Assembly: GCA_030734395.1 (NCBI GenBank)
Contig: JAUZTG010000029.1
Location: 6,696,001 to 6,760,000 of the forward strand
DNA length: 64,000 bases
From: Sarocladium kiliense
Lineage: Eukaryota > Ascomycota > Sordariomycetes > Hypocreales > Sarocladiaceae
Reading direction: 5' to 3'
Shown here: piece after piece, positions 1 through 11,800 of the stretch
Position numbering within the stretch: the stretch's first letter is position 1
Layout of the letters: each line of letters starts with the position of its first letter
Made by a program: the position numbers and the translations under genes
Notes under the pieces: generated by a model
Told to the model about the DNA's origin: nothing
The model's input: only the letters and a program-made list of their open reading frames with translations
The model's database searches: none

Positions 1-1438
1 CTTCGAGACGTCTTTGCAGAGAAGAGACATGCTGTTCTTGCTTCCGTCGCTCGTTTTCAAGACGGCGCTCGTAAGTCTGATCTCTGCCCTCCAATTCCTC
101 AATCCGCCTCCGTTGGCGTTCATTCTCCTGAGTCAAGCCGTCGAGCTTCTTATTCCACTCCTGCACCACGTCTTCCTCTGTTTTCCTGCAGCAACTGCCG
201 TGATACCTCTGGTGAACGCCACCGAGTAGAAATAGGTGGTCGTGGACCTGTTGAGCTTCTGGGCGAGTCTTTGGTGTCGTGGCTGTCATCCTTCGGATAA
301 GGTCCAGCAGCGGTTTCGGGCCAACTGTGTCTTGGCCAGCGTATTTAAATCGATGCAACGAGTCTGCCAACGCCATTTCTGATAGTCTGTTGATATAATC
401 CTTCAGGCGTTGCTCTCTTCGAGCTAGTTGTTCCTGGCGGCCCAAGTAAGGGTCGTACTTCAGCAAGGCATCGAAGTCGTCAATTGTGCCACCGTAGAGA
501 ACAGTCGCAATGTTGAGGTAGACAAGACCAAGAGAGTACATGTCAGCCAACTGCATGCTCTTCTTGCCACCGCTATACAGTTCCGGAGCTCTCCACTTTT
601 CCGATCCTGGTTGTCCTTCAGTGGTTGTGTGGTCCATACCGCTCACATCTTTGGATATCCCGAAGTCCGCCAAATAGACACGTTCTGGCATCAACAGGAC
701 ATTGGACGGCTTGATATCGTTGTGTCGAACCTGAGTCTCATGACAGTAAGCCAAGGCCTTCGCAGTACAACCGATGACAGAGCGCAAGAATTCCAAAGGA
801 CATCTCGCAAATGGGCTGACCGGCTTGCTGCGTCCGGAGGGCTTTGGGTCGACGGCACGCAAGTCTTGTAGATCGAGGCTTTGGAACCTGTTGAGAATGT
901 CGTCTCTGTCACCCTGTTGCAATCGGAAATGTTCGAGGTCGTCCAGAAAATCGCCGAGAGTGCAGACTGCTGCGGGCCAGATCAGAAGACAAAGCTCGCG
1001 CGAGGGGAGGATATATTGGCCGACGAGTCTCACGACATGTTCGTGGCTCAGCTTGCGCATATTCAAGCCCTCTTGGCGGAGATCATCGATCTTGAAGCCC
1101 CGGCGACCAATTCGCTTTCGAGCGAGACACACCGAGCGACAAACGACTTTGTCAACGCGACCGAAGGAGCCAGAGCCCAAAACATCAAGCTTCGAAAGAC
1201 GGTTGTCGAATCGCTTAGCCTCCTCTCCTTCGAGGATCGGCTTGTGTCTAAATGCGTGGTCAGAATCGGGAGAGAGGGACGCCAAGCAAACCTCATGGGA
1301 ACAGTGCACTCACGCAGAAGGCCATCTCTCTTCTTGATGCCAGGTCTCAATCTGTCGCTTTTCGAGCTCCTCCTGATCCCATCGCCAAACGCGATCGGTC
1401 GGGGTTGCTTTGCCGACGGTTGTCCAAAGGTCCCCCAT
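1..1438 (-). CDS. Ser/Thr protein kinase with C-terminal coiled coil (3' end cut by window)
   Basis: Two exons are read on the minus strand: 1438..1314, then 1247 running off the window at 1; the intron (1313..1248, 66 bp) has GTGAGT and TTTAG ends. About 457 residues are visible. The kinase fold is complete: glycine loop GSGSFGRV at residues 66-73, ATP lysine in ARKRI (K86), catalytic loop HNDIKPSN at 217-224, DFG at 236-238 and APE at 262-264. HRD is replaced by HND, which keeps the catalytic aspartate, so activity is plausible. After the C-lobe the chain becomes charged and heptad-like (rich in E, R, Q) and stays open at the window edge. The ATG at 1438 opens exon 1 and precedes the glycine loop by about 65 residues. 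I cannot name the subfamily or the substrate; it resembles the stand-alone kinases common in plant-associated Dothideomycetes. Confidence 0.85.
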
Positions 1439-2640
1439 GATTGGAGCCTTCACAGCGTTGCGCACTCGCCCACAAGTGGGAGCACCCCTTCTTTTTACCT
1501 GGGTCTGAAATGAGGAACCACGCTGGACACGAATGATCCCCAAATGACTCGGGCGAAGAGCATAGGCGCTCGTGAAGGTGTTGTGGAAAGGAAGGCTCGC
1601 TCCAGCAAATATTCTCAAGCTGAGAAACTTCCCCAATGGCACATTCGGTTGCGGGGGTGTCGACCGTTTAGCAGAGCCGTTTGGCTTGGGTGTTCGTGCT
1701 CAGCCGCATCAGGTCAGATCTCCCCTCATCGCCACAACCGGCTGGACGGTGGTAGGCTACGGCATGTAGCATGTTGCAAGCTTGGGTATCGGCACGGGCT
1801 GTGGAGGGGGCGCAGCGGCAGGCTGCATGGGACCCTGACAAATGGTGTTTGGCCGTTACTTCAGGCTTTGATCCCAGTATCGTTGTCGTAGTAGCAGCTG
1901 TACTCTGCATCGAAAGTGATAATCATCCAAAGTCAATCATGGATGACCGCTTGTTGAACAGAGTCCAACTGGATGCAGGATGATGGACACTGAATGCTGG
2001 TTATTGGAGGTCTCCATCCTGTAACGATGGAAAGATAGCCACGACAGGGTGCATAGGTGGCTAGGCTGCAGCTTGTCAGCATCCATACACATTCATAGGT
2101 AATGACACGCAGCCTCACAGTAGCACCTCCGACTTTTCTAGGAGATGGTGTCTTTCGTCTTATCTGTTCCTGTAGTTGTAGCAATTGGATGTCGAGTCCA
2201 GAGTTAAATACCAAGGAGCAACGGGCGGTGCGGCCTTAGAGGTCCAGGCTTGGCACTGCTGACATAACGACAAGCCGCGAATGAAGCCACCACGCTACAG
2301 TGAGCAACGGCGGCCAGTGCTCGCTAAGAGTCAAGCCGCCTGGGGGTTGAGGTCAGCACGCTCCTCTTCGTCTTCAAACCCATGGAAAGGCGACAACGAG
2401 TGCAAGTCTAGGGATAGCTGTTGTCCTGCAGCTGTTTGTCATCCCGCCATCACCTCCAATCCTCACCAGACAGGATCTCATGAGCTCGGCCTGGAGGAGG
2501 CCTCAGTGGTTCCTACTGCTACCCTCATCCATCGCCAGACCGTGAACACACACGCACGGCACTGTGAGAGCTGACTGAGGAAATTGTGACAGCTCCGACT
2601 TTCCCTCTCTGCACTGCTACCTAGCTTGGACCATACAATT
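1439..2640. other. Intergenic, shared upstream region of divergent kinase and bZIP genes
   Basis: About 1.2 kb between two divergently transcribed genes. No ORF here shows a recognisable domain or splice structure, so it is read as their joint promoter region and 5' UTRs. I see no repeat or RNA gene. Confidence 0.5.
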
Positions 2641-4471
2641 ATGACTATCTCAGACGATACAACGGATCTCACCCTCGGGCCTTCTTCTACTGCCGATCCT
2701 CCTGCACGGCCTTCCACTAAGCGTGCGAAACCACCAGGCAAACAAGACGGCGAACAAGGCCGCAAGCGAGCCCGCGGCAGACCACGCCTTGAACTGGACC
2801 CTGCTACCGTAGCCGATGTAAGTGCTGGTTTCTTATCCTGCCTGAGTCTCGGTTTCATCATTCTTTTTATACTGACATCCGTGTTAGCGACGCCGCGCAC
2901 AACTCCGCGTTGCTCAGCGTGCATATCGGGATCGCAAAGAAGGCACGTTGACGACGCTAGAAAGGAGGGTCCAGTGTCTAGAGCAGAAACAACAGAACAT
3001 GACGTCCGGCCTTGCAAACCTATATGATGCCTTCCTTGCGGAGGGTTTGGGTAGCTTGGCACCAGACCTCACCATCCGTCTCAAATCACTAGTCGAACAG
3101 TCTATGACTACGCTTGAGCGCGACACTCCAGAAGGGACGCATAGAAGTGAGTCTTCAGGTCTCGAGTCGCAAGTCTCAACTACTGCCGCTTCCGAACCTC
3201 CCTACGGAGCTACTCAATCGGATCTGGTCAATGGCCCTCTGCTCGAACAAGAGGGCAGTCTCTACAGCGCTTCGTCCACTTCTCAAGACATAACTGCACG
3301 AATGAGGGAATCAACGGCTTACATGTCGCAAGGTATTCTTGGGAGAAGTGGTTTCGCAACATATAAAGGCGGTGATCCTCTCGCCCCGATGCCAATGTTT
3401 TTCGACTGCATTGGGTGGACAGCGTCATATGCTTTCAGGGAGAAGACCTTTGGCCGCCGGATGCAACGAGCCGCTCTTGAAGCAGCCACCGAGATGTGTA
3501 ATCAAGAGTATCCAGACCCTGATTGCTATACCGCTGTCTTTGGATTCTGTCTCCTCTGGGAGTCAAAGGATGAAATTCGCACCCGGATCTTGCGCTTGGT
3601 ACAACGGCCTGCATCCGAGACCTTGGACGACTGGTCATTTCCTTTCGCCAGCCTCGGTGGCACCGGACAGCTTTCGAAAATGGTCTCCCTCGACAAGGTG
3701 CCTGCAGGTGCCCCTGGACAGCAAGGCTTCCTTCCCATAGGCAACTATGGCACCTTGCATAGCACAGAGACCAAGGACACCTTCCAGCCGAAACCTTTCA
3801 TGGGCCCATTCTCCCCCAGCGTAGAGTCAGCCAGGGACACATATCTCGACCAGCAGATGCACATGCTGTTTCCGGACTTTGAGGGTCATTTCTACGACCC
3901 AAATGACACCGAGCTCTATCTTCGGCTTCGAGGTATCGTCATTCCGGAGCAGGTAGACTTTGTGACTGCCGAGATCAACCTTGACGATTTCTCACTCAAC
4001 GATGCTGATTTCCAGCCACCCACAGTAACATCCGACTCATGCAAACATAACACATCCAAGACAACAAACGATTGGAGGATGGCTTGCATAGATCAGGGCG
4101 GACCTGAGAATCTACAAGCTCTTCTCCCCGACACCTTCTTGTCTCGAGTAGATTGGGCTGCCGGTGCAGGGGATTCGAGCATGTTTCCAGCGCCGAGCAT
4201 ATTGCCCATGTCACCTCTTGAGCTCGATGACTTGACTGGGGTGAAGGCTGGCGCTCCCACAGGGCGTAAAGTGAAGATCTCAATTGATGTCAACCGTCTT
4301 GTAGCAGGTATGTTCGCCTCGTATTCTCAGCGTGTCTCGTCTCATTGTTGCTGACCGACTTCGGCAGAGATCGTCCAGCATACTGTGTGCCTCGGCCGAT
4401 GTCCAGGGATCCGGCCCAAGCAGATCAATCAGGCTGTCAGAATGGCCGCGACCTTGCAGCCGAGACCCTGA
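2641..4471 (+). CDS. bZIP transcription factor with AT-hook-like motif
   Basis: Three exons: 2641..2817, 2888..4307, 4368..4471; introns are 70 and 60 bp with GTAAGT/TTAG and GTATGT/CAG ends; 566 residues. Exon 1 ends in a basic stretch with a GRP core (residues 46-48, RARGRPRL), an AT-hook-like element. Exon 2 opens directly with the bZIP basic region (RRRAQLRVAQRAYRDRK, residues 60-76) and a leucine-zipper-like segment (TLTTLERRVQCLEQ). The asparagine invariant in most bZIP basic regions is leucine here, as in some fungal AP-1-like subfamilies. Exon 3 supplies a tail ending in RMAATLQPRP; the segment around the last intron, including HTVCLGRCPGIRP, looks conserved. The start is the first ATG in frame (2641). 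Likely a nuclear DNA-binding regulator; targets cannot be inferred from sequence. Confidence 0.85.
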
Positions 4472-4759
4472 AGCTATTGATGATGCAAATCATTCCATGC
4501 CACCTGAAGCTACCCTTGCGCCTACATGGGAATGTTCACTTTGATACAATGGTCTAGTCTCAACGGGACTCATACAACGTAGCGCGCGCTGTGTGGGGTC
4601 AGATATGGTGGCGGGGTTGAACACACACGAGTCGCCGTCTCTCTCACCTACAAGCAACTCTGACTCTGCAACAACGTCCACGACGACCGAGGATCGGCAC
4701 TTTGAATAACAAGCTTTCCTCAGCCACTCGTTGTGCTTCGCGCACGCAAGGTGTTTACA

Positions 4760-6202
4760 ATGGAGTATGCCGAGAAGAACCATGGCGCATGGCGCTTCAA
4801 ACCCCGCCTTATCATCCATGGCGGTGCAGGCAACATCCTCCGCGATAAGGTCTCGCCTGAAAAGTATGAGGCTTATAGACATGCCCTACTGACGATAGTG
4901 AGTTTCTTGATATTAATTCGCAGGCCTGGCGCTGTCTGACCTCAATACAAGTTGGCTACAACTCGGCAGTTTATGGAAACTCCGATGTCATCATCATCGA
5001 AGGAGCGAGTGGGAGTTCAGAACCTAGAGAAGCCTTCGGCTCTGGCAGTCGCGACATATGCCGTTGAGCAGCTTGAAAACATTCCGCTATTCAACAGCGG
5101 CCATGGTTCGGTCTTCACTCGTGATGGCATCAACGAGCTCGAAGCGTCAGTAATGGTGTCCCGAGGCTATCGCAAGCGCGGCGTTGGCATAACTGGACTT
5201 CGCCGTGTCCGAAATCCCATTAAACTTGCTCGTAAGATGTTGGAGCATGGCGACGAAGACCTGGCGATGCACCCTTCTGCCTGCCCTGGAAGCGACAGAT
5301 TAGACATTCCCTCAGCGCAAGGCCATACCCTTCTGCATGGCGCTGCAGCAGAGCAGTTGGCCGAAGACTATGGTTTGGAACTGGTAGATCCGAAATATTT
5401 CTACACAAAGGAGCGGTGGGATGAACACGTGCGGTCTCTAAATCGTGAGAAGGCAGGCGAGGGACTAAGCACTTGGGATGTGGGAGAATATCTGCCACAA
5501 GGAACTTGTGGTGCGGTTGCAATGGATGAAACCGGCACCATATGCGTTGCCACAAGTACAGGAGGCATGACGAACAAGCTGACCGGCCGGATCGGTGATA
5601 CACCAGTACCAGGCGCCGGGTTCTGGGCTGAGGAGTGGGATGAGAATGGCGACCCCACCGGAGCTGGGCTTGTCGACAAGATGAGCTCCTTACTACAGGA
5701 TGCTCCTGGGCCAAGCATCGTGTTGTCGAACTATATGAAGAGTGTCTTGGCAGAGTGCTTGGGAACCTTACCTCCGATGCCAACGTTGTCAACACAGCAA
5801 TGGCTTCTCAACCGTGGGTTGCGTACTACGCGGTCTATGGGGGCGTCGGGCACGGGGAACGGTGACTCTTTCATGAGAACCAGCGCATTACGCACGATGG
5901 CAGCTATGGCTCGTTGGAAGCCAGAACCCAGCTCCAAGGCCGTCAGTCACGTTGCAGGGCCTGGCGGAGAGCTACAGAGAAGTGCAGGCGATCGTTGGGG
6001 CCGAACAGGCGAAGGCGCAGGAGGGATCATTGGTATCGAGGCTGTGGTTGTGCGAGACTCGAGTGGCCGGGTGGTTGATACGAGGTCGGAGGTGGTGATG
6101 GATTACAACTGCGGTGGGATGTTTCGAGCGTGGATTAACGATGAAGGCAAGGAGATGATGAGCATCTGGTCGAACACGGGGCCTGACGAGCTACGAGGCT
6201 GA
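4760..6202 (+). CDS. Ntn-hydrolase family L-asparaginase / isoaspartyl peptidase
   Basis: Two exons, 4760..4897 and 4952..6202 (54-bp intron, GTGAGT donor, AAG acceptor), giving 462 residues. The N-terminus has the family signature PRLIIHGGAGNI, followed by LFNSGHGSVFTRDG and NELEASVMVSRG. The autoprocessing site is QGTCGAVAMDETG, with the predicted nucleophile threonine at residue 231, followed by ATSTGGMTNKLTGRIGDTP. SGTGNGDSF and AGPGGELQ sit in the C-terminal half. The family hydrolyses L-asparagine or beta-aspartyl peptides after self-cleavage into alpha and beta chains. It is somewhat longer than bacterial and plant members (about 310-350). An insertion around residues 300-340, before SGTGNGD, aligns poorly with what I expect of the family and may hide an unrecognised intron, although the frame stays open. 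Confidence 0.85.
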
Positions 6203-6695
6203 GAAGCCGTGGGATGAAGACTGGTGTAACTGTTCCTCTACCTGGATGTGCCGACAGTGATAGAACCCATGGATACACAGCCTTTCGCCCTCATAACTTC
6301 TCCTTGTGATTTTGCAATCGCCACCAAACAGACTGACCATGTATCTCATCAAGCATCCTGATCGGCATCAGCCCTTGTATTCTAAAGCCTGAGACACTGT
6401 GTTGATTTTGCCCCCCACGCGGCGGCAGCGTGTCCCGCTGTGGATCTCACCGATGCCCGAAACGGTTCGCCGGGCGGAGACCCAACAGCAGCTCCACGCG
6501 GCGGTGGGGAGGGAAGCTTAATCGAACGGCCAAGAAGTGCGAGGTCCGAGTCTGGCCGAGCGGATTCAGAAACCGTATCGACGGTTATATATTGACTGAG
6601 TGAATCTTTGAGTAAACTATAGCTGGCAAGTTGTATACTCATTCAGGGTTCTCACTCACGTTTTGGCTCACCTGTTCTTGTCACAGCCATCCATC
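6203..6695 (+). promoter_or_regulatory. Intergenic with TATA-like element upstream of GNAT gene
   Basis: About 490 bp between two genes on the same strand. A TATATAT run at about 6586 lies roughly 105 bp upstream of the next ATG (6696) and could be its TATA element. Nothing else is recognised. Confidence 0.3.
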
Positions 6696-7403
6696 ATGCC
6701 CCTCACTGTATCGCCCGCCACAGAGGCCGACGCCGCCTCCTCCATCACCATCGAAAACGCCGCCTACGCAGGCGGACCCCTCGACGGCATCCTCTACCCA
6801 GGCCCATTCCCCCCAGAGTCATCTTCCTCCTCACGCCCCGCGCAGCTCGCCCAGGAACTCCGCAAGGACCCGACCATTCGGTTCATGAAAATTGAGGACA
6901 CGGATGTGACGAGCAGAGGCGGAGATGGGAGGATTGCGTTCGCAAAGTGGCTGGTGAGAGATGCGGATTGGGAGGTGAAGAAGAATGAATATGGGCCTGG
7001 GGCGAATTTGGAGGCTTGTGAGATATTGTTTGGGCAGATGGCCAGGGCGTACAACGAGCGGTGGATTGGGAAGCCTCATGTTTGTAAGTCAACCCTCCCG
7101 ACCAAAGGTATCTCACGTGAAAGTCATCCTTCTCGATACTCACACGCATCTACAGACCTCAAACTTCTCCACACAGATCCCGCTCAACAAGGCCGAGGCG
7201 CGGGCTCCCTGCTCCTCAAAGCTCTAGCTGAGGAAACAGACCGTCTTGGGCTGCCTGCCTATCTTGAAGCCACCAAGGTGGCAAAACCGCTGTACGAGAA
7301 GTTTGGATTCAAGGAGGTCGGGCAGGTATCTGGAGATTTCTCGAGATGGGGAGGACCGACGGAGCATGTGAATTATCTGATGGTGAGGGAGGCAAAGAGC
7401 TGA
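6696..7403 (+). CDS. GNAT-family N-acetyltransferase
   Basis: Two exons, 6696..7083 and 7156..7403 (72-bp intron, GTAAGT/ACAG), 211 residues. The acetyl-CoA pyrophosphate-binding loop is in exon 2: HTDPAQQGRGAGSLLL, with QQGRGAG at residues 140-146, followed by a family-typical strand-helix-strand (AYLEATKVAKPLYEKFGF). The N-terminus (LTVSPATEADAASSITIENAAY) is the usual first strand and helix. The start at 6696 has a good context (atcATGCC). Acetyl acceptor unknown; fungal relatives are usually annotated only as small-molecule acetyltransferases. It is convergent with the velvet gene across a 423-bp gap. Confidence 0.88.
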   Translation: MPLTVSPATEADAASSITIENAAYAGGPLDGILYPGPFPPESSSSSRPAQLAQELRKDPTIRFMKIEDTDVTSRGGDGRIAFAKWLVRDADWEVKKNEYGPGANLEACEILFGQMARAYNERWIGKPHVCKSTLPTKGISRESHPSRYSHASTDLKLLHTDPAQQGRGAGSLLLKALAEETDRLGLPAYLEATKVAKPLYEKFGFKEVGQVSGDFSRWGGPTEHVNYLMVREAKS

Positions 7404-7826
7404 GGGGGCTTGAGAATTGAAAAGGGACGGTGTCCCCCTATCGACTATGCGCATAGACTCATGAGTTTGAAGGAGACCAGTATAGTGAACAAGGATCTCT
7501 TTCGCTGGGCCACCTCACGTATTGCGGCTGGCCTCTGGTGCAATATCATGATTCCAAGTGTCAAGCTGCAAGTTTTCAAACCATTAGCAGGCATGCAGAA
7601 TTCCTGAATATCGACTGGGTTGTCAGTTGCTATCAGCCCTTTCCCTGGGCCTGAACAAAGCACAAGTAATCAAAGCACAATAACAAGGTGATTACTCAAG
7701 GCTGCAAATTGCGAAGCTATCTAGAAATTGCTTTCTGTAGCTTTCCGTAAGGGGGTATCATGTATATATTTGTCTGTGTTCTCCCCAACCCTCTCCTGTT
7801 CAGCTTCGCGAAAACAATCAGGGTTT

Positions 7827-8895
7827 CTATTGGAACGATGGCGCAGGGAAGTTGGCCATATAGTAGTTACTCGTGGCGAAAGGCAACGTCGACGAAACGT
7901 GCCGTGACATAGGAATGTTGGTGCTGTGGAATGGTGGCGCGGGAAAGCCGATTGGGGCCGATGTGCTGTTATCGAGTGGTGATGGAACCAGGTTGTCATA
8001 GTTATTAGAGAATGCTCCGTCCGGGTCTGTAGACTGTCTCTTCGCCTCGCGCCCGATTAGAGCCTCGATCGTGTCCAGAGCAGGCCGCCCCCGTTTCCGA
8101 GTCGTCAATGTTCGCGTCTCTTTCCTCAGCCGCAGCTTTACCCCCTGATCGCTGAACATTCGCGTCAATGGCGTGGACTCGGTCATCCCCGGGAATCTGC
8201 GGGGAGCATATACAGTGAACACGTTGCTGACGAGTTCAGATACAAAGCAGTAACTGCCATTCTCGGGGAACGGATCGCGTTCATAGAGTGTGAACCGGAG
8301 CCGATAACGTCCTTCCTGCTTCACGCAGAGATCTCCGAACACAAAAAATCCACCCTCTGTTGATAATGAATCTTTCAATCGATGTATTGAGGATACGAGC
8401 GAGCCCGTGAGGAACGTAGATGATACTTCTGGTAATTTGGTGTGAATATCGAAATCTTCCGGTACAAGTGTCGATGTGAGGAACAGATACGGGCCTGTCA
8501 CATGTCAGAACCTTTGCAGCGACAACCTAGAGCTCTACACGAGCACTTACTGTTGTATAGGTCGCTTTTGATCTCATTCCTCTTATCAACCAACTGTACC
8601 ACTGGCGGTGGATCAACTGGTTTGCGATCTGCCAGATTCAAGTCAGCAACTCTCCAACAAGGAAGCCACTCCACCTAGACTGACCTTTCTCTTTCCCCAA
8701 AGCGACCCTCGCGTGCACAGGAGCTTGCCGCAGCACCAACATTAGTTGCGAGTTTCCCACAAACTTCGTTTGTGTTGCAATATTGTCAGGTACCGAAGAT
8801 AGTTCCCCCATGCCAGAGTATAAGTTTCCCAATGACGGATGCTGTGGCGTCTGGAAATGATCTCCATAGCCGAAATTATGCTGGTTTGTTGCCAT
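7827..8895 (-). CDS. vosA: Velvet-domain developmental regulator, VosA type
   Basis: Three exons on the minus strand: 8895..8685, 8628..8551, 8494..7827; introns are 56 bp each (GTCAGT/GCAG and GTAAGT/ACAG); 318 residues. Velvet signatures run in order across the splice joins: LMLVLRQAPVHARVALGKEK, DRKPVDPPPVVQL, SPYLFL, SSIHRLKD, EGGFFVFGDL, EGRYRLRFTLYE, FPGMTEST and SDQGVKLRLRKE. The HRLKD/GGFFVFGDL/DQGVKLRLRKE pattern fits VosA better than VeA, VelB or VelC by my memory of the families. VosA binds DNA through its velvet domain, usually with VelB, and controls spore viability and trehalose synthesis. After the domain comes a basic RKRGRP segment (about residues 229-234) that can serve as a nuclear signal or AT-hook-like contact, then a Ser/Pro/Asn-rich tail. 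VelC is the main alternative. Confidence 0.85.
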
Positions 8896-11800
8896 TGCCT
8901 CATCGAATACGAGACTGTCGATGGGCTAAGAGTTGCCCACTTGCAGGGGAAAATCGTATCCGGTTTTCCGCCGTCGCCGCCGAGGACGAAGCGTAACTCA
9001 ATCGGTGGGTGCTCGCAATGCTTCTGATGCCACTTGCCTCCCTCAATCACTTATGCGTTGACTCAGCTGAGCGTGGCTGGCCGTATCCAGCAACAGTCTT
9101 CAGCCGTCGAGCGAGTGCGATCTTCAGGAGCTGGAGCACGCCCAGAATCTTGCTTAACGTGACGGACTTCTCCTGCTGACCAATTCGATTCGGCGATCGC
9201 TCTCGGGGAATTTTCAGAGCCCGTCACAACCAGGCCGCGTAATTGTCTGAGAAGACTGACGATCCTTTGTCGAAGCCTGCGTTCTTCGAAGCGTGACGCC
9301 TCCAAGAACTCGACCAAGCAGGCCGTCACCCTACCTCCTTACACAGCTAGTCGGTACCAGAGACGATGCTCGTCCAGGGATCCGGTCGGCCTTTCGCAAA
9401 GCTGAGCCCTGGGGAGGTTCGACCTTGTCACGGTGTCTCTTTTTCGAGTGTTCGACACCTAAACGTCCCCACCCCGACAGCACTATCGAGCAAGATTGTA
9501 GACCCCAGGCTGTGAAGTGAATTCCGGTCGAGATTCAGCTTGGGTGCTGTCGTGCGAAAATCTGATCGACTAGGCTGACTTCCGTCGGTGGGCGGGTGGC
9601 TTGGATGGGGCTCAGGATGCAGGATGACAGATCGACTGGAAGAGAATAATCCGAGACGGGATCTCTATACTCTGATGTATGTTTGCGCAAGGTTCGAGGC
9701 AGTCGCTTCAAGAGGAGAGACGACAGGGTTCAAGGCTCAAGCACGACGTTGGCGAAAGCGGAGACTCTGCCTCCCCGGCGTGGTTGCAACGAGACTCGGC
9801 TGTTAGCAGGAGGGAGTGACGAGACCTTATTAAAGCTGATGTCAAAGTCGCGACGGTCTGAGAAGGATCGAGTGGCTGGCCTCGGGTCGAGTTCAGCCTC
9901 TGACGGATTCGATAGCTTCCGAAAGAAGATCCAGGGCCAATATCATCTATCCATGTGCCGTCGAAAACGGGGAGAGCATCCGTAGTGAGCAAGGCGCACA
10001 CTCATATGCAGCACGAAGCAGCGTTGCATAAGGTCGGGAACCCAGAGTAGAAGCGCGTAGGAGGGGGGGCTGACATTCGTGTCGCGAATCTCATAACACA
10101 GGGCCAGGTTGGCAGTAGGATTATATCAAGGTGGTATTGCGTCGGGGGGCGGATGGGGGAACGCATGCCGGCCATTGACAGTAGCGACAGACGGCACGAC
10201 GAATGTTGGCCAGCCCACATGGAGTCGATAATGGACGAATAACTGAGCAGCCTGTGACAGATAGCGAGGGAGGGGGGCCGACCAAGCCTTGAAAGTTCGT
10301 ACCAGGGTGGCCTGCCGCCCATCCTGGAGAGGAGCATCACTGTTCTGCCGTCCCCATCTTTTGTACCAGACGCCACCTCGGGCGTGTAAGTAAGCACGAA
10401 GGTACATCAAGGCCACGACTCGACAAGCTGGGAATAGGGTCCGTTGAAAGTAAGGTGAGGAGGCCGAGCATAGAAGCGAGGCGCAGAGCGACGGTATAAT
10501 TGCGCTCAGCATATAAGTGTGAACGCGACCAGAAGGCAGCAGCACCGCTATCCAGCTTCAGGTGCTTGATACTTTCTCCATTCGCCCGACACCTGCTTAT
10601 ACAGCATAAACGGGCTCGTGATCGTTTGACAGCCCTTGTCGCTGATGAGCTCATTCTTGGTTGGGAATGCCGATCCCTCAGATGGGCAGGACCCGTGTAT
10701 GGTCCGACCTTGGCCGGTGAGCCTGACTATACAAATTGGTTCTAAGCATGGCCAAACCTCACTCGCGCCAGCGGCAACAAGATCGAGCTTAGGGAATCGT
10801 GGTCTCCATCGGAGCAGTGCCTTCCATGGTTCGGCCCCGTCGGTCTCGAGATGTCTGAAACCTTGCCGCATAAACACCTGTGATCTGCATGCAGCCAGCT
10901 TTCGAGAAGTGGTGACATGCAATACCGATTAAGCAGACTGGGGGATTCTTTGACATGCCAGGCTGAAGAAGGGGCACGTAATATCGCCCTAGGATCATGG
11001 ATGACAGCAAAGCAAATAACCCTGCAAGGGCCGCGGGTCCGGAGCTTTGAGAGGGCATGACAGGCCATCTTGGCTCGCCCGTAGCAAGGATGTGTGTCCC
11101 ATTTACCAGACTTGAGAACTTGACCTACACCAAACTAGGATCGACCGGGGGCTCGTAGGTACCTAGTTCCTCCCAGCGAACTGCACTAATGAGACACGTC
11201 GTGATAATAATATACATTGCGCAGTCAGGGGCCTTGTGGGGTTCGGAATAAAGCAAGATCGAATCTGCTGAAAATGCTGATGACCGGTGCAAATGGACCA
11301 CGCAGATCAAGCCGCTTAGAGAGTATGTAGTGCCAATCTCAGACAAAGCAAGTTCTGCGGACCTTGAAGACCGTGTTAGAGAAGCTGAAAGCATGCACGG
11401 AAGATGCAATGAGAACTTGGCATCCACTTAAATGGTGGACCAGGGATCCAATGACCAGCGGCACTTGGCTGGCCTGGTGAAGATCTTCTCAAGCCGTTAG
11501 CAGGAAGCAGGGTTCAGGAGGGCGGACGGCTGCCTCGAACCTTGGAAGCTGTCCTTGATCCCCGCGACAGACCCTGGTCACCTGGCCGCTGTGGCACATT
11601 AAGACTTCTTCTGCTGCCTCTTTGAACACGGGAATGTTGTGTTCACTGTTTGGTGGTATGCCACGCATCAATATTCTGGCATTAAACATTCAAGTCGAAC
11701 AATGATAGAGTTCCTCTGATGCATCGCTGGGTGGTCTGGGGAATGAGATGCAGCCAGACACTTGGCGCCGATGCACTGAGACACACTGGGTATCTAGCGT

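Noticed and set aside
774..1513. Plus-strand open frames of 187 and 210 codons
   Set aside because: They lie antisense to the kinase exon, whose motifs (glycine loop, HND, DFG, APE) are clear on the minus strand; no domain on the plus strand.
2478..3062. 194-codon minus-strand frame over the bZIP gene
   Set aside because: Shadow of the bZIP basic region and first exon; no independent features.
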